A DNA stretch of 64,000 bases from Cannabis sativa (lineage: Eukaryota > Streptophyta > Magnoliopsida > Rosales > Cannabaceae), in assembly GCF_029168945.1 (NCBI RefSeq), contig NC_083604.1, positions 62,698,211-62,762,210 on the forward strand. The letters are read 5' to 3'. Within the stretch, counting starts at the first letter, position 1. Each line of letters starts with the position of its first letter. A program made the translations under genes and the position numbers. The notes below the pieces were generated by a model, which made no database searches, was not told the DNA's origin, and was given only the letters and a program-made list of their open reading frames with translations. Below are positions 47,945 through 58,539 of the stretch, piece by piece.

Positions 47945-48095
47945 CTCAGCCCGAACCCGAACCCAGACCAAGCAACGGCCCCAGCCCCAGACCCTGACCC
48001 AGCCTGACCTCGCCCCAGACTCGGATCTCGGCCTAGACCCGGACTCGTGCCTCGGCCCTGGACCCGAACCCTGGCCTCAGCCCAGCCCGGTCTAG
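47945..48095. repeat. GC-rich minisatellite
   Basis: About 150 bases of short CCC-rich units (GACCC, GCCCCAG, GAACCC) in otherwise very AT-rich DNA. The minus strand has many GGG runs. It abuts the broken end of the copia LTR relic. Confidence 0.75.
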
Positions 48096-48099
48096 ACTG

Positions 48100-48330
48100 A
48101 AAATGAGGATAGAGAGAAATGATGAGAGAGAAAATGATAAGAGAGAAAATAATGTGAGAGAATGAAAAGAGAAAAAATAATGTAAGAAAGTGATAAAATA
48201 ATGTGAGAAAATAATGAGAGAGAAAGTGTGAGAAAATAATGTAAGAAAATAATGATAGAGATTGTGATGAGAGAAAACAATATAAAAAAATGATGAGTAT
48301 AATGATATGAGACAAAGTGAAAAAAAAAAT
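48100..48330 (+). repeat. Purine-rich degenerate repeat
   Basis: Irregular units such as GAGAGAAAATAATGTGAGA repeated about a dozen times; the plus strand is almost free of C. Minus-strand frames here (47884-48315) are Leu/Ser/Phe artefacts of the repeat. Confidence 0.75.
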
Positions 48331-49092
48331 ATTAACTAAAAGTGAATAATTTTTAAAACAGAAAATAACATTTTGTCGTTCTCATAATTCTAGTTTTTGT
48401 AATCTTGTAATGTGAAAACTGTTTTCAAATAATAAGACTAAACATGCTTAATTATTTTCATTAATAGTTTTTTATTTATTTTTTAAAAAATAATTTTTTA
48501 TTTATGATGCGAAACATACACTTACTTTCTCGATCATATTTTTTAATATATTAATATCGAACCATATGTAGTAAAAAATATCGTAGAATATATAACCTAC
48601 TGATTGAAAAATTGGATGAAATCATTTTGTTTAATACTGTATATCGAACAGATATAAGGTTTCTTCTCCCCGATTAAGAATGTTTGTTTGTGCCAAATTC
48701 TCACTTGGATCTGTATTTATTTATTTTTATTATTTGCTTGGTAGAGAGTTGGTATAAACTAGAGCTTATTCATTCATAAAATTATTGGGAAAGAGATATT
48801 GAGTGTACATGTTTATATTTGGTCCCATACAGTAAAGTCATATATTATATCACACACGTGACTTTCGTTTTTGTATTGAGTAATGTGTGTGTTGTGCATA
48901 TATATTTTTTTAACATACATAGACATATTATTGTGATTATTGGTTGATAAGGTAATCAAGGTAAGGTGGTATATAAAACAAGTGTTCTTTTAATTGCCAA
49001 GAGATTCTAACATTTATTTTTTCCTATCAGAAGGCATCTTCCACAAATTTATTATTTTAGTGCCTATAAGAAATATAAACATTATTAATGTG
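48331..49092. other. Intergenic, no gene seen
   Basis: AT-rich, no frame or repeat with clear ends. Confidence 0.5.
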
Positions 49093-49097
49093 ATCAT

Positions 49098-49324
49098 TGT
49101 TATAAATATTAATAATTATGTGGATGTCCAAATTTTTTATTTATTACCATTAATTGTAATCAACATTCCTCTTTTTCTTAGTTTCTTAATATCTCACTCT
49201 TGTATTTATATAAATAGGGGTTCACCCCATTGGAATAAACAACTCAGAAATTCTCATTCACTTTCTCTTTCTCTCTTCGTCTTCTTCTTCTTTCCTCTCA
49301 TCTACTTTATATTATTTTATAACA
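49098..49324 (+). repeat. 5' LTR of the short-LTR copia element
   Basis: TGTTATAAATATTAATAA start, TATTTTATAACA end. TATA-like 'TATATAAATAGGGG' near 49205-49220, then a CT-rich run. The 165-residue open frame 48994-49491 crosses this LTR and is not a gene. Confidence 0.93.
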
Positions 49325-49410
49325 CGTTATCAGCACGAGTCTCTGCCCAAGCTTCAAGCATGAGTCTCTGCCCAAGCTTCAAGCATGAGTCTCTGCCCAA
49401 GTTCCAATGT
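49325..49410 (+). repeat. Triplicated 25-bp unit next to the 5' LTR
   Basis: Directly after the LTR comes CGTTATCAGCACGAG, probably the primer site (tRNA type not assigned). From about 49332 a 25-bp unit (GCATGAGTCTCTGCCCAAG with TTCAA) occurs three times in tandem. Confidence 0.7.
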
Positions 49411-49683
49411 AAGTATCTTGTTAAAGTTCTTGAATTATTTCAAAGTCAAAATACACTAAATATATATTTATATATATACTCCTCTGACTGAAACAATTTC
49501 AAGAATCATTTGGTTTCTTTTTTCTTTTTATTTATATATCTATATATTATATATGTATGTATATGTTTTTATATATTTATTATTGATTTCATATATATAT
49601 ATATAATGTTCTTATCATTCATAATATTTACAATATATGTGTGTCTATGATATGATAGAGAAAATCTATATAAATTATACATA

Positions 49684-49903
49684 TATCCAGAAGATTATGT
49701 ATCATCGATAAAATATTGCATAAATCCTAAAGATTATGCATCATCGATAAAATATTGCATATATCCTGAAGATTATGCATCATCGATAAAATATTGCATA
49801 TATCCTGAAGATTATGCATCCTCGATAAAATATTGCATATATCCTGATGATTATGCATCCTCAATAAAATCTTGCATATATCCTGAAGATTATGCAAACG
49901 TAA
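49684..49903 (+). repeat. 39-bp tandem repeat (about 5.5 copies)
   Basis: Unit GATTATGCATCATCGATAAA followed by ATATTGCATATATCCTGAA. Each unit junction forms a hairpin TGCATA / TATGCA enclosing ATCCTGAAGAT. The copies differ at few positions. Confidence 0.88.
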
Positions 49904-50019
49904 TATTCATTATATAGTTGATGGATATATAATGAAAGAGATGAATACATATTTATATATATGTTCTTGTATTCTTTGAGGACAATGAAAAGTAATCTAA
50001 TATCGATATAGATTTTGAC

Positions 50020-53000
50020 AAACATTTCCTGAAGTAAATGTTTTATATTTATCGAAGAAAAAAAAATGATTGTATTTATGTGAATACAACTAAAGAATCA
50101 TTAAAAATGATTATTATTGATGCAATTTTATAGTGGGTTTTGAATACCCAAAAAGAATGTTAAGAAAATTGTATTGAAACATTAAAGTATAAGAATAACA
50201 ATGAGCATGACTAATGTTATTTAAATACATGAGGCAGTATTTATTGTTCATCATTCCCTGCAGAGAATGATACGAATTGAAGCCAATCACTTTTAAAGAT
50301 TCCTCGTATTAGTCATGTTATTATACATTGTTATTACTTGCAATGTTAGAAATTATTGAATCTGACATATGTTAAAGATTAAATTTTGCATACATCTTGG
50401 AGATTATGCAAAAATTGCATTCATATATTCTTTGAAATATCGTAAAAGAAATTGTTGAATAATTTCTTATATTTTTTATGGATGAACAAGTAATAAATTT
50501 TTAAGAAATTTATAATAATGTTCTACTTGTTCAACGTCATTCCCCGAAGTGAATGTAATGATTTTAAATAATCAATGACATTATTTACTACTCAAATATT
50601 TTCAGAAAAAGTAGAAACAACTAAAAGATGAGATACCACACATAATCAAAGTGCATGAAATTTATATATCATGTGTGGAATTGAATAATAGTGGTCGCAT
50701 ACCTGTAGTACAGCCATACTTATAATCAAGATAAAAGTATACTTGATTATTTAATAGAATGTGAATTGTACAAACTTATTGTACATTTAGAATATTTAAA
50801 TATTATTACCTAAAGAGAATGAATAGACATGAAATTCTATTTCAAAGAATATAGATTTCACATATATTGGTAATGCCAGAAGCAAATTAATATATACATA
50901 TTTTATTATTTCTTGAAATCAATAGTTTCAAACTATTGTTAGTACAGGATATGTATATATATAGTTACTATATAATTCAGTTTGCATATTCCCAAAAGTG
51001 GATATATAATTTACTAATATTTGTTAGTGATCCAATATAATCAAAGTGATAAAGAATCACAAAATGATTATTTGAAAAGCTTCCTGAAGAAGTCTTACAT
51101 GCAATTGCTACTTGGAGTAGTAAAATATATTTGTATGTACCTAGATGTATAACTTTTATCTAGTTATGAAAGTAATAAGAAATAGCTTATTGTATGTACT
51201 GGTGGTACATTTAAATATATAATATATCAAGTCATGATAATTAGACTAATGAATAGTCTAAATAAATTAGACGACTTGTTAAAAAGATACCAGGAAAAAT
51301 GAATGATATATTATGGTTATATCTATTTGACCATTATAACAACATGATAAAGTTGTTATGTACATTTTATATAATACACATCATTAAATTGATGATAGTG
51401 ATTCTTGAAGAAATATAAAATTTGATAAACATAATAGTGACTCCTGAAGAGTGTATATGTTTTGGAGAATAATATAATTATATTATTCGTGTATATAAAA
51501 ATGAAACTTATAATGATTATGTTGTAATGAATTTACATTACCTTTGAAAGTTTCATTGAAATACAAATTATAGTGAACCTGAAGTTCATTAATTGAATTA
51601 TTTTGACATGATAAATCATATGCAATAAATTGTCAAAGGATTTGACTAAATTTTGTTGAAGAACCAGAATATTCTTCTCATTGTTAATTTATAAGGCTCA
51701 AAAGAAGAATGTGCATATATTTGCACATAGAAAATAATTAAATTATATTTCTTTAACAATCTTAAGCCATTGTTAGATTTTTATTGCATAGTTTATTATC
51801 GATGTGATAAGATTATATGATCATGCGTTTACAAAATGTGTAAATTTATGTATTTCTTATTATACACGTGTGACTCATTCTTAGAAATGAATTAAGTTCA
51901 TAAGTATTGAACTTGAACCTGAAGTTTATTGAACCTGAAGTTCAATGTCATATAGTATATATGGGTTTAAATAAATATTGATTCATTCTGATATATTGAA
52001 ATCCCTACAGGTGTGTTAATATTATTAGATATCACAATTTTTAAAAATTCTCTCGATCAGGGGGAGAGAAGCTGTTGGGATCGATGATAATTTTTGAAAA
52101 ATGATCCTTGCACAAAGTATATAAGAACGATATAGTTCAAAATGATATATACCAACTGCAAATCAATATTACTCAAAGTTGAGATAGAATGAGTTGAAAA
52201 CGCCTGAAGCGTAAAGAACAATATAGAAATTATTAGTAAATGTTCATTTGATTTGCCCTGAAGTTGTTAAATCTAGAGGTACTCATGGAGATACCTTAAT
52301 GTTATAAAGTATTAAAATGATAACCGTGATGAAAACGGTACTCGAAGAGACTCCCAAGAGAAGTTAGACATAACACATTTCATCATAATTGAATCCCTGA
52401 AGTGATTCGTTATATGTACCTATAAATGATAAACATATTTAAAAATATGTAATTTAAAGAGATCTCTATAAGTTATGTCAATACGGGAGGAAATTATCAT
52501 TTATTGAAATTTTGTCGACAATAAATATTGAATGTGTGCATATGCAATAAACTAACATGAGATAGCAAGGATCATTGTATTAGATTTGTCGAGAAGTATC
52601 GACATACATTTTAATTTTTGGCCAAAATATTATGACGCAGTCCAGGCAAATTTACTCACATAAAGTGAAGTAAGACCTGTAGGGTGTGCAAATAAATATT
52701 TCTAATGAGAAATTTGCATATATGTATTTGTACATAATGAATTGTTGTACAAAGTTTGCATAGATATGAGATTGATTGAAGTAAGGCTTAAATATTGAGA
52801 AAATATAATCATGATTTGATTATAGCCTGGAATATATTTTATGATGATTTATAAGCGTCACATAAATGTTGCAACAAAAAGTTATTCATTTGGAGCTCCT
52901 AATATAGTGAGAATTTGAAATAAGCCTTATCTAAAAATTCTAGAAGAATTTAATACATGTCTTAAGTTGATATAAATTCTAAGTCGCGCGCACTATATGA

Positions 53001-53480
53001 CAAAGATCTTTGTATGAAATAAAGACATGTAAGTAAATTATTGTTTGAAAAATACGTATGATTGTCTATGCAGTATAAATACGTAAATTATACGTTGTGA
53101 TAGACTCTTGAAGAGTTTTTGATTAATTGCAAAACAAACTTTTATTTCTTTTGTATATCGAGAAATATTAAATGTATAAAGTTTGTTCATTAGTATTGAA
53201 GTCCTGAAGTACTTCATATGTATTAAGAATTATAGATATATGATCATTTGATATGGAAATTAAGATCATACAACAAGATGGAACAAATATATGGTCTTGG
53301 AGTACCATCATTGTCACAAACGAAAATTATATGTGTTATGTTCATATCGACTTGAAATGTTAAATTTTAGTATGAACAAGATTGTATATACACATGAATG
53401 ATACAATTAGTTGGATAAAGATTAATGTTTCACGAACCCCTCATCTATAATTTAGATGTCCATACATACTCTGGAAGAGT
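50020..53480 (+). other. Array of small hairpins with shared loop core
   Basis: At least 14 perfect inverted repeats of 4-8 bp enclose a loop related to CTGAA or CCTGAAGT, with different stems: for example 50020-50043 (AAACATTT stem), 50250-50271 (ATCATTC), 51574-51588 (TGAAC), 51928-51946 (ATTGAAC), 52200-52212 (ACGC), 52391-52408 (GAATC), 53197-53216 (TGAAGT) and 53291-53308 (ATGGT, loop CTTGGAGT). Between them lie other perfect hairpins with unrelated loops, such as 50722-50750, 51241-51261, 51336-51359, a 22-bp palindrome at 51467-51488 and a nested pair at 51501-51556. Function unknown. Confidence 0.7.
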
Positions 53481-53610
53481 TATAGAAAATATATGATCAA
53501 AGATTATATATGGTGATATTTTAAAAGTGATAACAATGATCTTATGAGATCTATTATCACCAAAAGAATTATGGATCATATGTGCATGAGAGGGAGACAT
53601 ATTCATGTTG

Positions 53611-54233
53611 CACTCTTTTTCCCTTAGCTCAGGTTTTGTCCCACTGGGTTTTCCTGGCAAGGTTTTTAACGAGGCAACTTGCAAATAGTTATGAATATGA
53701 AATATATATTGTACTCTTTTTTCCTTAGCTCAGATTTTGTCCCACTGGATTTTTCTGACAAGGTTTTTAAAGAGGCAACTTTAAATCATGTTAACATACT
53801 TGCATTTTATGAAGCAAATAGAGAATGTGTGTGAGTGAGATCATTGACATAGCATATTCGGGAAACATATGGATTGCACCCAATAAAGAAGTATCAACCC
53901 AAGCAATTCTCTATGGATAATATTGCTTGCATCACTCAACTAAAAGGATGGTACATTGAAGGAGATAAAGTTAGAACACATTTCACGAAATTCTTCTTTA
54001 TACGCTTAAAGAAAATACATATTGGTGTTCAACATATTTAATCAAGTGTCAATCTTGTAAACTTATTCACAAAGTTATTACCAACATCAACATTTGAGAA
54101 GACGGCAGATAAGATCGAAATTCGTCGATTAGAAGATCTCCACAAATGCTTAAATGAGGGGAGTTAGTTTACACTATACTCTTTTTCCTTTGATCAAGTT
54201 TTCAGCAAGATTTTTAATAAGGCAGTTATTATG
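53611..54233 (+). repeat. Repeated motif before the polypurine tract
   Basis: A 70-bp stretch beginning CTTTTTCCCTTAGCTCAGG and ending AACGAGGCAACT-like occurs at 53611-53680, again at about 53713-53781, and in worn form at about 54178-54233. Similar stretches are common near the 3' end of plant copia elements. Confidence 0.7.
53913..54167 (+). pseudogene. Copia RNase H C-terminal relic
   Basis: 85 codons from ATG 53913 with one internal TAA. MDNIACITQLKGWYIEGDK and LFTKLLPTSTFEK are the characteristic end of copia polyproteins, where an 'aDilTKaLp' phrase closes RNase H. It is the only coding trace in the element. Confidence 0.8.
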
Positions 54234-54249
54234 GACATCCAAGGGGGAG

Positions 54250-54476
54250 TGTTATAAATATTAATAATTATGTGGATGTCCAAATCTTTTATTTATTACC
54301 ATTAATTGTAATCAACATTCCTCTTTTTCTTAGTTTCTTAATATCTCACTCTTGTATTTGTATAAATAGGGGTTCACCCCATTAGAATAAACAACTCAGA
54401 AATTCTCATTCACTTTCTCTTTCTCTCTTCATCTTCTTCTTCTTTCCTCTCATCTACTTTATATTATTTTATAACA
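54250..54476 (+). repeat. 3' LTR of the short-LTR copia element
   Basis: 227 bp, same ends as 49098-49324. Confidence 0.93.
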
Positions 54477-54481
54477 ATCAT

Positions 54482-55018
54482 AACATTATAATATGCAAGA
54501 ATGAAAGCCTAGTAACATTAATCTTTGTTTACATTATTGTTTAATTACTTTGACTATATTTGCTTTATTATAGGCATAACATAATGAATCAAAATGAAAT
54601 TACAGATGAGGACTTGACCTACTATTGAAGCACATAGGCAATAAGTAGGTAAAAACAAATACCACCACTCTTGAAGTAAGGAAAAACAAGGAAAGAAATA
54701 CAATCTCATGTCAAACTTAGAAAATGGAAAAATAATAAAAATCTAAAAAAATTCTAGTACATCAACTAAAGAGTGTATCTATTAAGAAAGTTCTAGTTAT
54801 TTAAAATTAATTGTAATTTTTTAGAAAATTTTAAATAACTTATAATGCCGAATAAAATAATATTCAAATATTTTACTGCACGCGTCATTGTTTTTCTTAT
54901 TAGCGTAATCAATGGCAGACCCAAAATTTAAGCTACTTGGGGTATAGGTTTTTTTTTTTTTTTTTGAAGTAACACTTTTTGTGCTTATTTTAATTGTATG
55001 AATGTATGGTTATGTAGT
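54482..55018. other. Intergenic, no gene seen
   Basis: AT-rich; a run of 16-17 T at about 54949-54965 follows 'GGCAGACCCAAAATTTAAGC', possibly a retroposon tail in reverse orientation. Confidence 0.4.
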
Positions 55019-55301
55019 CACTACAAAAAATATCTACTTTTAGTGACAATTTTTTAGTTACAATATAAATTTTTTGTGACTAAATTTAACTTTTAATCAT
55101 AGCAAAAATTTACTTGTAACTAAAATATAGTATTTAGATACACATTGTCACTATAATTTGGTTTTATTCACAACAAATAATATGACTAAAAATACATTTA
55201 GTCACAACATATATATAAGAAAAATAATTTATAATTAATTACTATTTTTTTACTTTTAGTCACAAATTTTATTATGACTAAAAATAAAATTTTCTGTAGT
55301 G
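55019..55301. mobile_element. CACTA-type MITE
   Basis: 283 bp beginning CACTACAAAAAAT and ending TTTTCTGTAGTG, with a perfect 3-bp duplication AGT (55016-55018 and 55302-55304). TTTTAGTGACA / TTTAGTCACAA motifs repeat in both orientations. It differs in sequence from the large CACTA element. Confidence 0.88.
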
Positions 55302-55369
55302 AGTAGTAAATAAAATTAAAAAAATAACAATTAACAAAAAAAAATTGTAATTTAGCTCATTTATTTTTA

Positions 55370-55475
55370 AGAATAAATTACATATATTTAAAAACAAAAT
55401 AGCATTATGAGGACTTGAATCATTGCCTTTAAGATAAACTCAAGATAACACAACCACCACACCCAAAAATCTTAT
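55370..55475 (-). other. Possible tRNA-derived SINE head
   Basis: On minus, GATTCAAGTCC (55411-55421) fits the B box of tRNA-type RNA polymerase III promoters, and about 40 bases before it lies 'GTGGTGGTTGTGTTATC', a loose A-box-like region. No tail or target duplication was established. Confidence 0.3.
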
Positions 55476-56542
55476 AATTCTTAACTTGCTTTTAAGTTAA
55501 AATATATACAAATAAAATTTGGAGATCTCCTCATTATATTAGGGAATTATATAAGGGAATAAGAGGATTATAATAAAGATATTTAAAATACAAATAAAAG
55601 TATTACATCAAAACTTCAAGAAAATTTGAGAAGAAACAACACATCAAGATCATTGGCTTGACCAAAGCTAGGACCTTTGTCTTAAAAATTATTTCTTCTT
55701 TTAAAGAAAACTCTAGAAATGCTCTTATGGATTTTCAAGCCTCATATGCTGAGTTTAGTGTCTAAAGATGAGGATAACTTCACAAGATTCTAATTAAAAT
55801 AAAGTGTATTCAACAAAATTTTCAAGTGAACACTACAAACTCTATTTATAGAGTTTTCACTCTCATTTGAACATGAATGACCACCATAATTATTTGGTTG
55901 TTACAAATGTTTGGGAGTTTATGGACATAAATGAGTGATATGGGAGTTATGGTACCTCTTAGCCAAGCATAATGTTCATAAAACGTTAAAAAGTCCATGC
56001 TAAAATTTGGCCAAGCGACATGTCGCCTGTAGTATAAAAGTTCAAAATTTAATAACTAGTAATCAGTTACCAATTTTTTTTTTTCAGCATTTAGTAAAAT
56101 AACTCCAAACAGTTCAAAACTTCTCACATTAACTTTATATAATTTATACACCCTATACATTATAGAAATAGCTTCTCAACAACTATATTTCTATAGCTAC
56201 CATTGAATCACATTCAAATACAATTAGTAACTCAATTTATTAATTAAGAGTGATAATATAGAGAGGAGTTGCAAAGTTCGTTATTATTATCTTTCAAGGA
56301 TTTTCAACTATATTTTATGATTTATGTTCAAACTATATAACTTCCTATACCTATATAATTCTTTTCTTAACTTTTTTTTTTTCAACGGGGCAACCGCCCT
56401 CTGTTGTCTTCATGTGAGTGCGTCGGTGAGCGTGGTTAGCAACTACTTAAACAATATTAATTTGTAGTATTATAAATTATTTAATTTTTTTTTAAAAAAA
56501 ATAAGTTAAAAGTTAACTAATATATACACTATTATAAAAAAA
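55476..56542. other. AT-rich sequence, possible reverse copia LTR
   Basis: 'CTCTATTTATAGAGTTTTC' near 55848 and neighbouring phrases look like an LTR promoter in reverse, in the style of 1090-1460. Ends cannot be set. No frame. Confidence 0.35.
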
Positions 56543-56920
56543 AGGGTAAATAGTAGCATAAGTACCCAAAGTTTTATGTTTGTAAGCGGCATAAATCCAA
56601 TATTTATTTTTAGCGGTATAAGTACCTAATATTTGTAAAACTGTAATTTTTCTCTAATTTTGTCAGTACAGACTCTGATATTGTCTTAAACAGGGCACAT
56701 ATAAAGCCTAAATTTTTGATCATCGTGTTTAGATAGAAATATACATTATCAGTTACTTCCAAATGTTCTTTTAATAAATTCAAAACAGAGTCTGTACTGA
56801 CAAAACTGGAAGAAAATTACAGTTTTACAAACATTGGGTACTTATGCCGCTAAAAATAAATATTGGGTTTATGCCGCTTACAAACATAAAATTTTAGGTA
56901 CTTATGCCGCTATTTACCCT
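56543..56920. mobile_element. Long-TIR foldback MITE
   Basis: 378 bp with ends AGGGTAAATAGTAGCATAAG and, reversed, AGGGTAAATAGCGGCATAAG. The inverted arms match over about 130-150 bases, so the element can fold into one long hairpin. The flanks are A-runs, so the duplication length is unclear. Confidence 0.82.
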
Positions 56921-57256
56921 AAAAAAATGAAGTTAAAAAGTTCCGCTCAATGTACTAGAATAACTCTTTAGTATGTAAATTTACTCAAAAAAAAAAAACA
57001 AAAATCCCTACTAATTAATATATAATGAGTGGTTAGAGCATTTCCAATAGTAACATTTTAGAGAATATTTGATGTGCTGGAAAGTTTAGGTGGTAAAATA
57101 TAAGAATGCTATATTATTAAAGATAAAAGAATGTTTTTTTTTAAATTTGCATTGTGTCACACAATAGCATTGATGCTATATTTTTTTTTTTAAATAAAAA
57201 ATTAAATGTGCAATATATATAATAGTTTAATGAAAAAAAAGATTTATATATATAAT

Positions 57257-57752
57257 AGGATAAATAGTGGCATAAATATCTAAAGTTTTAAGTTCTTAAG
57301 TGACATAAATCTAATTTTTATTTTTAGCGACATAAGTATCTAATGTTTATAAAACTGTGATTTTTCTCTAATTTTATCAGTACAAACTCTGTTATTGTCT
57401 TTAACAGGACACATATGTAGATATGACCCAAATTCTAGATCATTAGGTCTAGATCCAATATTTACTTGCAAATGTTCTTTTAATAAATTTGATATGTAAC
57501 GTATTTTTATAAACTTATTATCCAATCCCATATTTTATGTTTTTGTTTTTAGCTTAATTAGTTTTATTTATTTTTTTAATTTATTTTACACTTACATTTT
57601 ATGGTTTCTTTTTATTTGAAAAATTTACACCAAATACTACATTTTTTTCAAACATTACATTTTTAATTGGGATATTGGCGGCTAAACCATAAACGTTGAA
57701 TTTATGCCGGTTACAAACTTAAAATTTTGGGTACTTATATCGCTATTTACCT
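57257..57752. mobile_element. Foldback MITE, diverged copy
   Basis: Starts AGGATAAATAGTGGCATAAA and ends TCGCTATTTACCT, related to 56543-56920 but with a different middle. TATATAAT flanks both ends (57249-57256 and 57753-57760), consistent with an 8-bp duplication. Confidence 0.75.
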
Positions 57753-57778
57753 TATATAATAATATGTGAGATCATAAT

Positions 57779-58374
57779 TAGGGGTGTTCATTGGATCACA
57801 TCCAATGTTTTTAGGCCTATCCAGATCCGATCCAATCATATATTGGATGTTAGATTTTACCATCCGATCCGATCCAATTAATTTCGTCATCCAATCGATC
57901 CAACATCCATTGGATGTTGGATTGGGTCGGTTCTATCCATTGGATGTATTTCATATATATTTATTTATTTAATTTGGATTTATCCAATATTTTAAACCTA
58001 ATATTTTTTGGATCGGATTGGATCGATCCAATATTTTAGATCCAGTATGTATTGGATCGGACTGGATCCATCCAATCCAAGAAAAAAAGAGTAAAACTTT
58101 AATGTTAATTTTTATATATACATATAAATTTGACGTATAACAATATAAAATCTAATTACTCATCCAAACTAAATGAAAATACTAATTAGTTCGATTGGAT
58201 GCTGGATGTATTGGATTTTTAGACACCACATCCACCATCCGATCCGATCCAACTGGATATTTAAAAATAACATCCAATCCGATCCGATCACAATTGGATA
58301 TCCAATATTTGGCGGTCAGTTGTAATTGGATCGGTCGGTTCTCATTGGATTGGATCGATTTATGCACACCCCTA
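57779..58374. mobile_element. hAT-type MITE rich in GGATC/ATCC motifs
   Basis: 596 bp, ends TAGGGGTGTTCA and, reversed, TAGGGGTGTGCA, with a perfect 8-bp duplication ATCATAAT (57771-57778 and 58375-58382). The interior is packed with ATTGGATCGGAT- and CCGATCCGATCC-type repeats in both orientations, which produce artefact frames on both strands (57784-57972, 58182-58425). Confidence 0.9.
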
Positions 58375-58539
58375 ATCATAATTATAACATTCTTAAAATG
58401 TCTCATACTATTGAAGTGTTTTTAAAAATAAAAATACCAAAAAAAATATAGAAGAAAAATAAAATAAAATATTATATACTTAAATGATACCGAGATATAA
58501 CATCTTTAAACAATATTAACATTAAAAATACTCTTATAA

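Larger units (their letters stand above)
49098..54476 (+). mobile_element. Short-LTR copia element with hairpin-rich noncoding interior
   Basis: LTRs 49098-49324 and 54250-54476 are both 227 bp and differ at four positions (all transitions). Target duplications ATCAT (49093-49097 and 54477-54481) are perfect. A polypurine tract AAGGGGGAG precedes the 3' LTR. Only the last 85 codons of a copia RNase H region remain (53913-54167). About 4 kb between has no frame above 80 residues. Given the near-identical LTRs this is unlikely to be decay after insertion, so it looks like a non-autonomous family that moved in this form. The first half is dense in short perfect hairpins. Confidence 0.85.
57036..58533. 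mobile_element. PIF-type MITE, relative of 18317-18676, with two nested MITEs
   Basis: Ends GAGCATTTCCAATAGTAAC and ...AATACTC, TTA on both sides (57033-57035 and 58534-58536). Interior blocks such as AGCATTGATGCTAT and ATRTGTGAGATCATAATTA match 18317-18676. Insertions at 57257-57752 and 57779-58374 enlarge it. Confidence 0.78.

Noticed and set aside
47884..48315. 143-residue minus-strand frame rich in Leu/Ser/Phe
   Set aside because: Artefact of the purine-rich repeat and the GC-rich minisatellite.
48994..49491. 165-residue open frame as a gene
   Set aside because: It crosses the target duplication, the whole LTR and the primer region of the copia element; composition is low complexity.
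49684..49903. Regular repeats as a CRISPR array
   Set aside because: The 39-bp units are directly contiguous with no spacers, and the setting is a plant retrotransposon.
58182..58425. Frames on both strands near 58200-58400
   Set aside because: Produced by GGATC/ATCC repeats of the hAT MITE.
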